Part shown: positions 8,196 to 15,695 of the stretch, in pieces | How positions within the stretch are numbered: position 1 is the first letter of the stretch | Layout of the letters: each line of letters opens with the position of its first letter | Origin: Flavobacteriales bacterium | GTDB lineage: Bacteria > Bacteroidota > Bacteroidia > CAIKAF01 | Length of the DNA: 64,000 bases | NCBI GenBank assembly: GCA_022402535.1 | Contig: JAKRSD010000007.1 | Coordinates: 139,110 to 203,109, forward strand | Direction: 5' to 3' | Translations under genes and position numbers: made by a program | The notes under the pieces: generated by a model | Told to the model about the DNA's origin: nothing | The model's database searches: none | What the model saw: only the letters and a program-made list of their open reading frames with translations

Positions 8196-8221
8196 CCGAT
8201 TACCCGTGCAATCTTTATGTT

Positions 8222-8241
8222 AAAATCCCGTTTGGGATTTT
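8222..8241. terminator. Short hairpin between the two DUF6089 genes
   Basis: AAAATCCC, GTTT, GGGATTTT forms an 8-bp stem with a 4-nt loop. The T-run after it is interrupted (GGCTTTT), so it may be an attenuator or a weak terminator. Confidence 0.4.
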
Positions 8242-8255
8242 GGCTTTTATAGACC

Positions 8256-9107
8256 ATGATTCGATTCGCATCCATTTTAGTACTCGCAACGCTTACCATT
8301 CTACAGGTAAGAGGTCAAAAGAATGATATGGGTATTACGGGTGGTGTCATGTATTACATGGGTGATTTGAATCCTTCTAAACATTTTCGTTTTCCCGGGC
8401 CGGGTGTAGGTTTTCTTTACCGGCATAATTTTGACCATCACTTTTCCGTGAGGGGAAATGTAATTTTGGGTCGTATCTGGGCCGATGACGCCAAAAGCAA
8501 AAACGGATACCAAAACACCCGTAACCTCAGATTCAGTTCCTATATGGCTGAAGTTTCTGTACAGGGTGAACTCAATTTTTTTCAGTTTGAACCGGGAAAC
8601 CGCAAAAAGGCCAATTTCACGCCCTTCATTTTCGGAGGGGTTGGCGCTTTTTACTTTAACCCAAGATCTACCTTATCCACCGGAGAAGAAGTGAGTCTTG
8701 CCACATTGAACACCGAAGGACAGGGCGTAATTCCCGGCCGAAAAAGATATGGTCCTATTACCGCCTGTCTTCCCTTTGGCATGGGAATAAAATGGAATCC
8801 CTGGAAAGGAGCCACCCTGATGCTGGAATGGGGCATGCGCTACACATTTACCGATTATCTGGATGATGTAAGCACACGATATGCCCACCCCGATGTGGTT
8901 GCCATAAAAGGAGAAAACGCCGTAGAAATGGCTGACCAGAGTATTGGTGTACTGTTAGACAATACCGACAGGCAACGCGGTTTTGCCAAAAATAACGACT
9001 GGTATTCTTACCTGGGATTATACCTAACATTCCGAATTAAGGATAAGGATCCCACCTGTTGGACCGGCAGTAAATATAAATCCCCTTACACGGGAAAACG
9101 TAAATAG
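8256..9107 (+). CDS. DUF6089-like outer-membrane barrel, second copy
   Basis: A 283-aa protein with a signal peptide (cleavage near VRG-QK, about residue 20). It is clearly paralogous to the preceding gene: GVGAFYFNPRS against GVGGFYFNPKG, NTEGQGVIPGRK against RTEGQGYIPNRK, and TFTDYLDDVST against TFTDYIDDVST. It differs at the N terminus and lacks the inserted Lys-rich stretch after the signal peptide. The tandem duplication sits directly ahead of uppS. The function is unknown, and an outer-membrane location is inferred from barrel-like strands. Confidence 0.82.
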   Translation: MIRFASILVLATLTILQVRGQKNDMGITGGVMYYMGDLNPSKHFRFPGPGVGFLYRHNFDHHFSVRGNVILGRIWADDAKSKNGYQNTRNLRFSSYMAEVSVQGELNFFQFEPGNRKKANFTPFIFGGVGAFYFNPRSTLSTGEEVSLATLNTEGQGVIPGRKRYGPITACLPFGMGIKWNPWKGATLMLEWGMRYTFTDYLDDVSTRYAHPDVVAIKGENAVEMADQSIGVLLDNTDRQRGFAKNNDWYSYLGLYLTFRIKDKDPTCWTGSKYKSPYTGKRK

Positions 9108-9127
9108 GGATTTAGTACCTTCGCGCT

Positions 9128-9922
9128 ATGTTTTTCCGAGGAAAAGAAGATTTAAACCCCAACAATATCCCCAGCCATGTGGCCGTAATTATGGACGGAA
9201 ACGGGCGATGGGCTAAAAAGAAGGGATTGATGCGGATTTTTGGGCACAAAAACGGCGTGAAAGCCGTGCGCGAAACCGTGGAAGCTGCAGCAGAAATCGG
9301 AGTGAAGTATTTAACGTTGTATGCTTTTTCCACCGAAAACTGGAATCGCCCACAGGACGAAGTGAATGCCCTCATGGATTTGCTGGTAGACAGCACCCAC
9401 TCCGAAATTGACACGCTGATGAAAAACTCCATCAAGCTTGAAGCCATAGGAGATTTGGATTCGCTGCCCAAAAGCACACGTGAAAACTTACAAAAAGCCA
9501 TTGATAAAACCCGCAATAATTCACGAATGACGCTGATTTTGGCACTGAGCTACAGTTCACGTTGGGAAATCATAAAAGCCGTGAAAGAAATTGCCCAAAA
9601 GTGCAAAAACGGAGATTTAAACCCCGATACACTTTCCGAATCTGATTTTGTAAATGCGCTTTCCACCTCGGGAATACCCGACCCTGAACTAATGATACGT
9701 ACCAGTGGCGAACAACGGATAAGCAATTACCTGCTTTGGCAATTGGCTTATGCCGAACTGTATTTTACCGACGTGCTTTGGCCCGATTTTAGAAAAGACG
9801 ATTTTTTTAAAGCCTTATTTGAATATCAACAACGCGAAAGGAGATTTGGGAAAACAGGCGATCAGCTGCATGCCGAAACCAAACCCGTTCCTGATGCATC
9901 CACCTACAATAAAACCGCTTGA
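9128..9922 (+). CDS. uppS: Isoprenyl transferase (undecaprenyl diphosphate synthase)
   Basis: Makes undecaprenyl diphosphate, the lipid carrier for peptidoglycan and glycan precursors. It has 264 aa. The catalytic motif HVAVIMDGNGRWAK contains Asp23, the KAVRETVEAAAEIGV helix follows, and RTSGEQRISNYLLWQ near the C terminus binds diphosphate and Mg. A TACCTTCG box ends 4 nt ahead of the ATG. The stop overlaps the bamA start by one base (TGATG), which indicates translational coupling. Confidence 0.96.
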   Translation: MFFRGKEDLNPNNIPSHVAVIMDGNGRWAKKKGLMRIFGHKNGVKAVRETVEAAAEIGVKYLTLYAFSTENWNRPQDEVNALMDLLVDSTHSEIDTLMKNSIKLEAIGDLDSLPKSTRENLQKAIDKTRNNSRMTLILALSYSSRWEIIKAVKEIAQKCKNGDLNPDTLSESDFVNALSTSGIPDPELMIRTSGEQRISNYLLWQLAYAELYFTDVLWPDFRKDDFFKALFEYQQRERRFGKTGDQLHAETKPVPDASTYNKTA

Positions 9923-12603
9923 TGAACGTTTGTGAGAAATTGTTTTTTAGAGAATACGTGAGAAAAGTTTTATTGTTGCTCCCTTTGGCTTTATGGATTT
10001 CATTAAGCTCGATTGCCCAGGTTCCGTTGGGTGAAAACTCGGTTTCGTACCGGCACGGTGCCGAATACGAAATAGCCGAAATTACGGTTAGCAGCAACTC
10101 AGATAAAATCGACAAAAATTATGTGATCTTCATCTCAGGCCTGGTACGTGGAGAAAGGGTAGAAATGCCAGGAACCGTGTTTACAAATGCCATCAAAAAA
10201 TTGTGGGCAGAAAAGGTATTTTCAGATATTAAAATCACCCTTACCAAAATCATTGATGATAAAATTTTCGTTAACATTCATGTAGAAGAACGGCCCCGCC
10301 TTTCGCGATTTACCTTCAAAGGAATCAACAAAACGGAATCGGATAATATTCGGGATATCATCAAACTTTTCCGCGGAGAGGTAGTAACCCCAAACCTGTT
10401 GCTGAGCACCAAAGCCAAAATAAAAGATTATTATGACGACAAAGGTTTTCTTCTGGCCGACATTAATCTGGTTGAAATTGCTGACACTACGGCCGGCACA
10501 CCCACCGTTACCTTGGAGATAAAAATTGATAAGGGTCAAAAAGTAAAAATCGGCGACATCATCATCACCGGAAATGACCAAGTGGAAGATTATGAACTGA
10601 AAAGAGCACTAAAAAACACCAAACGCAAATCGGATTTTCAAATTCATAACGACCTCTGGAAATTAATCAGCCGCCCGAGAGCCTCTTTTGCTGCCATTAA
10701 AAAAGAAGATGATAAATATGACTTTTATCCGCTGCTTATCAAATATTTCAGACAAAGGGCAAACATTAATATTTTAAAATCATCCAAATTTGTTGAACCC
10801 GATTACGAAACTGACAAAGACGCGCTGATTGCTTTATATAACCGTGAAGGATATCGAGATGCCCGCATTCTTTCAGACAGTATCGGCTATGTAAATGGCG
10901 ATATGATCATTTACATTAATGTAGAAGAGGGAAGCCGCTATTTTATCCGTAACGTCAACTGGATCGGAAACTCCAAATACAAAACCGAGGATTTAAACAA
11001 AATACTGGATATGAAACGCGGGGATGTATATAACCGCGAAAAGTTGGATATGGCGCTGAACTATAATCCGGCAGGTATGGACATTTCCACCCTTTATCAG
11101 GACAACGGATACCTGTTCTTTAATATTACCCCCGTAGAAACGGCTATTGAAGGCGACTCAGTAGATATTGAGTTCCGGGTGTACGAAGGAAAACAGGCCA
11201 TCATTAATCGGGTGTCAGTTACGGGTAATACCAAAACCAGCGACCACGTAATTATCCGCGAAATCCGTTCTAAACCCGGACAACTTTTCAGCCGGAGCGA
11301 TATTATCCGCACCCAGCAGGAATTAGGCACCTTGGGCTATTTCAACCCGCAGGCCATGAATGTAATTCCTAAGCCCAATCCCCAGGACGGAACGGTAGAT
11401 TTAGAGTTTGTGGTGGAAGAACAGCCCAACGATCAGGTGGAATTGTCGGGCGGTTATGGTAACCGCACCATTGTGGGAACACTCGGGGTTACATTCAACA
11501 ACTTTTCCACCCGAAACATTTTCAACAAAAAAGCATGGAAACCGCTTCCTGCCGGAGATGGACAACGACTTTCCATACGGGCGCAGAGTAACGGACAGTT
11601 TTTTCAGTCGTACAATTTTTCATTCACAGAACCTTGGCTGGGCGGGAAAAAACCGATTGCATTCAGTATTTCGGCATATCACTCGCAAAACAACCTGGGC
11701 CTTACCACTAGCAACAACGGACGGATACAGTCTTCGAGTGTGATGATGAGCGTGGGCAAACGGTTAAAATGGCCTGACGACTTCTTTAATATCTTCACTT
11801 TTGTGAAATGGGAAAGATACAACCTGAGAAATTATGCGATTTCGAATGACTTTGACAATGGTACATCCCATAAAATTGCCTTTCAGATATCCTTATCCCG
11901 AAACTCAACCGATGATTTCATATTCCCGACACGCGGTTCCAATATTTCCGTTTCTTCAGAATTTACACCACCCTTTTCTTACCTGATTGAAAAAGATTAC
12001 GCTAACCTGCCTGCGGAAGAAAGAAATCGACTGCTGGAATATCACAAATGGAAATTTAACGCTCAATTTTTCACGGGTATCGGCGGGCAGAAACTGTCTA
12101 AAAAGCTGGTATTGTTTAACCGTTTCGATTTCGGAGCCTTAGGGGGATACAATCCCAACATTCCGCTCACTCCGTTTGAACGCTTTCAGGTGGGCGGAGA
12201 CGGATTATCGGCTTTAGGTTTCCAAAACCAGTTCTTAGGAAGAGAAGTAATTGCCCTACGCGGCTACCAAAACGGCGCCCTTACACCGGGCTTCCCGGGA
12301 AATCCTTACGGAGGCACCGTGTACACCAAAATCACGACCGAACTGCGTTACCTGATTTCAGGAAATCCGAGTGCCAAAATCTTTGTGTTGGCGTTTATGG
12401 AAGCAGGTAATTCGTGGGAAAACTTTAAAGACTTTTCCTCATTCCGGGTAAACCGTTCTGCGGGCGGAGGGGTTCGAATATTCTTACCGATGTTTGGTTT
12501 ATTGGGAGTAGACTACGGCTGGGGCTTCGACCCTGTACGGGGTACTCCGGAAGACAAACGCCAGAAAGGAAATTTCCACTTTATGATCGGACAACAATTT
12601 TAA
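9922..12603 (+). CDS. bamA: Outer-membrane protein assembly factor BamA
   Basis: The 893-aa Omp85-family insertase of outer-membrane beta-barrels. A signal peptide occupies about residues 1-33. POTRA domains fill roughly 40-480, with repeated VTGNTKT-type and GDxYNREKL-type elements. A 16-strand barrel follows and ends in a terminal Phe (FMIGQQF). The barrel contains the GLPxGDGQ-like and LRGY-type (ALRGYQNG) segments of the substrate-folding loop. The ATG overlaps the uppS stop. In this phylum BamA is followed by Skp, as here, so the two act on the same periplasmic traffic. Confidence 0.95.
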   Translation: MNVCEKLFFREYVRKVLLLLPLALWISLSSIAQVPLGENSVSYRHGAEYEIAEITVSSNSDKIDKNYVIFISGLVRGERVEMPGTVFTNAIKKLWAEKVFSDIKITLTKIIDDKIFVNIHVEERPRLSRFTFKGINKTESDNIRDIIKLFRGEVVTPNLLLSTKAKIKDYYDDKGFLLADINLVEIADTTAGTPTVTLEIKIDKGQKVKIGDIIITGNDQVEDYELKRALKNTKRKSDFQIHNDLWKLISRPRASFAAIKKEDDKYDFYPLLIKYFRQRANINILKSSKFVEPDYETDKDALIALYNREGYRDARILSDSIGYVNGDMIIYINVEEGSRYFIRNVNWIGNSKYKTEDLNKILDMKRGDVYNREKLDMALNYNPAGMDISTLYQDNGYLFFNITPVETAIEGDSVDIEFRVYEGKQAIINRVSVTGNTKTSDHVIIREIRSKPGQLFSRSDIIRTQQELGTLGYFNPQAMNVIPKPNPQDGTVDLEFVVEEQPNDQVELSGGYGNRTIVGTLGVTFNNFSTRNIFNKKAWKPLPAGDGQRLSIRAQSNGQFFQSYNFSFTEPWLGGKKPIAFSISAYHSQNNLGLTTSNNGRIQSSSVMMSVGKRLKWPDDFFNIFTFVKWERYNLRNYAISNDFDNGTSHKIAFQISLSRNSTDDFIFPTRGSNISVSSEFTPPFSYLIEKDYANLPAEERNRLLEYHKWKFNAQFFTGIGGQKLSKKLVLFNRFDFGALGGYNPNIPLTPFERFQVGGDGLSALGFQNQFLGREVIALRGYQNGALTPGFPGNPYGGTVYTKITTELRYLISGNPSAKIFVLAFMEAGNSWENFKDFSSFRVNRSAGGGVRIFLPMFGLLGVDYGWGFDPVRGTPEDKRQKGNFHFMIGQQF

Positions 12604-12629
12604 TTGTAACTTTATACAAATCACAAGCC

Positions 12630-13259
12630 ATGAAAAAACTTGTCGTTATACTCACACTTTTTGCCGGAATACTGACAGCCGGCTACACTCAGAAGTTTGC
12701 CTACGTGGATTCTGAATATATATTGGCGAATTTACCTGAATACACCCAGGCTAAATTTCAGTTAGACCAGGTAGCCAAAAAATGGCAGAAAGAAATTGAA
12801 GACAAAATGTCGGCATTGGATAAAGATATTAAAGCCTACGAAGCCGAAAAAGTGCTATTGACGGAAGATATGCGCATAAAACGCGAAAAAGAAATTGATG
12901 ACAAACGTCAGGCAGTTTTAGATCTTCAGAAAAAACGCTTTGGAAAAGAAGGCGATTTATTCAAAAAGCAACAGGAACTCATAAAACCCATTCAGGATAA
13001 GGTATACGATGCCATTAAAGAAGTTTCTGACAACAAAAGCTACGGAATTGTATTTGACAAAGCCGGCGCCACCACCATTATGTATGCCAGTGCCAAATTC
13101 GATATCAGTGATTTGGTTATCCGCTCTATGGGATACGAACCGGGAGCAAACACTGCCGAGCCTGAAGATAAAAACGACAATAACCGGGGCGGAGGCATCA
13201 TTCAGGAAGTAAAAGAAAAGTCAAACGAGATGTTCGGCTCCGGAAGCCGCTCAAAATGA
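12630..13259 (+). CDS. skp: OmpH/Skp-family periplasmic chaperone
   Basis: A 209-aa protein with signal peptide (cleavage near TQK, about residue 21) and the family start FAYVDSEYILANLPEY. A long charged coiled-coil (about 45-120) follows and returns to the body with YGIVFDKAG, the typical tentacle topology. The C-terminal tail (about 170-209) is Asn/Asp/Gly-rich and looks disordered. It holds unfolded outer-membrane proteins for BamA, encoded just upstream. The stop overlaps the murI ATG by 4 nt (ATGA). Many relatives have two tandem skp genes here, but only one is present. Confidence 0.93.
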   Translation: MKKLVVILTLFAGILTAGYTQKFAYVDSEYILANLPEYTQAKFQLDQVAKKWQKEIEDKMSALDKDIKAYEAEKVLLTEDMRIKREKEIDDKRQAVLDLQKKRFGKEGDLFKKQQELIKPIQDKVYDAIKEVSDNKSYGIVFDKAGATTIMYASAKFDISDLVIRSMGYEPGANTAEPEDKNDNNRGGGIIQEVKEKSNEMFGSGSRSK

Positions 13260-14080
13260 GCCATTCCCCGATCGGAATATTTGACTCCGGGTACGGGGGA
13301 CTTACGGTTTTTCGATCTATTGCCGAAAAACTTCCCCAATACGATTATATTTATTTAGGCGATAATGCCCGTGCACCTTACGGTACACGTTCGTTTGAGA
13401 CTGTATATCAGTATACACTGGAATGCGTTCAGTGGCTTTTTGAACAGGGTTGTCCGTTGGTTATATTGGCCTGTAACACGGCTTCGGCCAAAGCACTTCG
13501 AAATATACAACAGGTAAATTTACCCCGTCAATTTCCCGACAATCGGGTTTTGGGTGTTATCAGACCCACGGCTGAGGTTATCGGGCAATACACAAAAAGT
13601 AAATCCGTGGGTATCTTAGCCACTCCGGGTACGGTAAAATCGGAATCGTACAGACTCGAAATCGAAAAGTTTTTTCCGGATATTGCCGTATTTCAGCAAG
13701 CCTGTCCGCTTTGGGTTCCCTTGATTGAAAATAATGCATTTGATACTCCTGCCGCTTCTTTAATCATTGAGCAGGATATAAAAAAACTGTTGGAACAGTC
13801 GGAAAAAATAGACACGATATTATTGGCCTGTACTCATTATCCGGTATTAATGAGTCAGATTAAACGTATGTTGCCGCATCCGTTGCAGATTATTTCACAG
13901 GGAGCCATTGTGGCCGAAAGTCTGGCCGATTATTTAAAGCGTCATCCGGAAATGGAAACCCGGTTAAGCCAAAATGCATCCCAATCATTTTATACCACGG
14001 ACGACGCTCTTGATTTTGAAACACATGCCCCTTTATTTTTTGGCAGCACGGTTCATGCTAAACACGTACGTATCGGATAA
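13256..14080 (+). CDS. murI: Glutamate racemase
   Basis: Converts L- to D-glutamate for peptidoglycan. It has 274 aa. The start GIFDSGYGGLTV includes the catalytic Asp-Ser region. The two catalytic cysteines are in ACNTASA (Cys73) and LACTHYPVL (Cys192), and GDNARAPYG provides the substrate loop. It overlaps skp by 4 nt, so it closes the uppS-bamA-skp-murI operon. Confidence 0.96.
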   Translation: MSHSPIGIFDSGYGGLTVFRSIAEKLPQYDYIYLGDNARAPYGTRSFETVYQYTLECVQWLFEQGCPLVILACNTASAKALRNIQQVNLPRQFPDNRVLGVIRPTAEVIGQYTKSKSVGILATPGTVKSESYRLEIEKFFPDIAVFQQACPLWVPLIENNAFDTPAASLIIEQDIKKLLEQSEKIDTILLACTHYPVLMSQIKRMLPHPLQIISQGAIVAESLADYLKRHPEMETRLSQNASQSFYTTDDALDFETHAPLFFGSTVHAKHVRIG

Positions 14081-14123
14081 CGGGAAAAAATTTGCCTTAT
14101 CTTTACGGTCAACCTGATACACC

Positions 14124-14867
14124 ATGAAAAGCCTTGTAATAAAAATATGGCGTTCGTTATTCTTTGCCAATTTTGCCGTTACCCTGGTGTTTTTCTATCC
14201 TTTTTTCAAACTTCTTTTCAGCAGACCTTCATTGTACCATACTGCATTAAAATTGCAGCGGTTTTGGGCAGCATGGCTCTTGTTTTGGGCGGGAATCCGC
14301 ACCATTCCGGTATTTGAGGAAAACATCCGAAACAAAGGACCTTTTGTCTGGTGCCCAAATCATACTTCAGCTTTGGATATTTTAGAAATGTATGGTACGG
14401 TGCCGCATTATTTTCATTTTGTGGCTAAAAAAGAACATGCTCAAACCCCTCTTTTCGGAATTATGTTTACCAAAACGCATATTCCCATAAGGCGCGAAAG
14501 CATGACAGACTCATACAAAGCCATGCAAAGGGCAATGGGTGATTTGAAAAAAGGAATTGATATCGTCCTGTTTCCGGAAGGCACCATGAATTTTGAAAAA
14601 AACACGATATTAAAATTTAAAAACGGGGCGTTTAAACTGGCCTGCGATGCCAATGTGCCTGTTTTACCTGTCTTTATGCCCGACAATTTGGAAAGACTCC
14701 CATTTACATACAAAGTATTATATCCCGGTGGGGGACCAGGGAAAGCCAGAGTAATCGTAGGCAAACCGATTTACCCGAAAGATTTTAATTATGATGCAGA
14801 AGCCATTTCGCGGGAAGTGAGAAGGTTTATGGAAAAGCATATGCTCAAACACAAATTAGAAAACTAA
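14124..14867 (+). CDS. 1-acyl-sn-glycerol-3-phosphate acyltransferase (PlsC family)
   Basis: A 247-aa membrane-associated acyltransferase with one or two N-terminal hydrophobic helices (about 10-35 and 48-62). The H-x4-D catalytic motif is NHTSALD (His80, Asp85), and FPEGTMNF (150-157) binds the phosphate. PIRRES near 121 matches motif II. It adds the second acyl chain to lysophosphatidate. A second PlsC-like gene occurs at 35630..36400, so I leave the symbol open. It is the last gene before ssrA. Confidence 0.92.
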   Translation: MKSLVIKIWRSLFFANFAVTLVFFYPFFKLLFSRPSLYHTALKLQRFWAAWLLFWAGIRTIPVFEENIRNKGPFVWCPNHTSALDILEMYGTVPHYFHFVAKKEHAQTPLFGIMFTKTHIPIRRESMTDSYKAMQRAMGDLKKGIDIVLFPEGTMNFEKNTILKFKNGAFKLACDANVPVLPVFMPDNLERLPFTYKVLYPGGGPGKARVIVGKPIYPKDFNYDAEAISREVRRFMEKHMLKHKLEN

Positions 14868-14931
14868 GCGTACATTCGCACTCCTTTTGAAACTTAATGT
14901 AAAAATTTCCGTTTCAGGGGCAACGTTCTTT

Positions 14932-15304
14932 GGGGTCGACCGGTTTTGACAGCGTGTCGAATGGGTATGTAAGCATGCCGAGGGTTGGATGGAACCTCGT
15001 TAATATCAATGTTCAAACTTTTATGTGGCAATAGCTACTCTTACGCAATGGCGGCTTAATCAAAACGATTAGTGCGCTTTGCCGTTTCCCGCAGACCGAA
15101 CCCGTAGGTTAGCGTCAGGAGGCGTCGTTCAAATCGGGTTGGCCAAATCGGACGTTCCGACGATGAGGCGAGATTAACCGGAAATAAGGATATGATCCGG
15201 CTGCGTTTGGCCAAATTATATCTCGAAAACCAAAACAAGCGATAAGCGTGTAGAAAGCATATCGGTTCCATGTTTGGACGAGGGTTCGAATCCCTCCGAC
15301 TCCA
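14932..15304 (+). ncRNA. ssrA: Transfer-messenger RNA (tmRNA)
   Basis: The 5' end GGGGTCGACCGGTTTTGACAG is the standard tmRNA start. It pairs over 7 bp with the 3' CGACTCC, including one G-U, to form the acceptor stem. The T-arm shows as GGGTTCGAATCCC. The length is about 373 nt, and CCA is not encoded (ACTA follows). The tag reading frame is at 15027-15059. The RNA rescues stalled ribosomes together with SmpB. The last 14 bases are the attachment site of the integrated element that follows. Confidence 0.95.
15027..15059 (+). other. tmRNA proteolysis-tag reading frame
   Basis: GGC AAT AGC TAC TCT TAC GCA ATG GCG GCT TAA encodes GNSYSYAMAA. With the alanine carried on the tRNA-like end this makes an 11-residue tag, the same length as the E. 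coli tag. The AMAA end is a plausible ClpXP-type degron. Confidence 0.8.
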
Positions 15305-15305
15305 C
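15291..15305 (+). repeat. attL: 15-bp direct repeat within the 3' end of ssrA
   Basis: TCCCTCCGACTCCAC, identical to 23025..23039. It covers the 3' T-arm/acceptor part of tmRNA, a classic tyrosine-integrase target, so the element regenerates an intact ssrA 3' end on insertion. Confidence 0.92.
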
Positions 15306-15312
15306 TACAATT

Positions 15313-15350
15313 ATCCGTAAGTGTTTTATTATAAAACGTTTACGGATTTT
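15313..15350 (+). terminator. Strong hairpin terminator at the left end of the element
   Basis: A 16-bp stem (15313-15328 with 15332-15347, two G-U wobbles) with a TTA loop, followed by TTTTTGTTTT. It lies 9 nt after tmRNA and is inside the element. It would end ssrA transcription and could also serve the convergent gene ending at 15415. Confidence 0.85.
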
Positions 15351-15363
15351 TGTTTTCTATATA

Positions 15364-15383
15364 AGTCCACATTTAGCCCACAA
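15364..15383 (+). repeat. Left arm-type integrase sites
   Basis: AGTCCACAT (15364-15372) and AGCCCACAA (15375-15383), spaced 11 nt, about one helical turn. They have the same word, spacing and orientation as the set at 22866-22896 at the other end, as expected for integrase arm sites of attP. Confidence 0.65.
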
Positions 15384-15414
15384 TCTATAAATAGGCCGAT
15401 TTTAGTCGGTAATT

Positions 15415-15672
15415 TTACTTACTGAAAACCGCATGAAAGGCTTCAACTACTTTTTCATAAACTCCATTTGGCAGTTCTTCACCTCTTTGGGCAATTTTTG
15501 CATTACCTAAGTTATCCCATACCAAAAGAATGTGATTTTCTAACTTATCGTGTTTTTGCTCATTATGCGCCGGCTTTCTGTCTTTAAAGAAGGAAATGTG
15601 TTCACTTTCTATCCTTTCCAGATGTTTGCCAAATTCAGCCCGTAAATCAAACATTTCATTTTCTGTCTGCAT
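15415..15672 (-). CDS. Small unknown protein downstream of the restriction-modification gene
   Basis: I do not recognise this gene. From the ATG at 15672 it has 85 aa; a GTG two codons earlier is also possible. The product is soluble, charged and probably alpha-helical, with residues such as EHISFFKDRKPAHNEQKH in the middle and a C-terminal helix YEKVVEAFHAVF. It starts 24 nt after the restriction-modification stop and is probably co-transcribed with it. It could be an accessory of that enzyme, or an unrelated element gene. Confidence 0.6.
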   Translation of the reverse strand: MQTENEMFDLRAEFGKHLERIESEHISFFKDRKPAHNEQKHDKLENHILLVWDNLGNAKIAQRGEELPNGVYEKVVEAFHAVFSK

Positions 15673-15695
15673 ATTCACTTTGTATTAGTGTTTAC

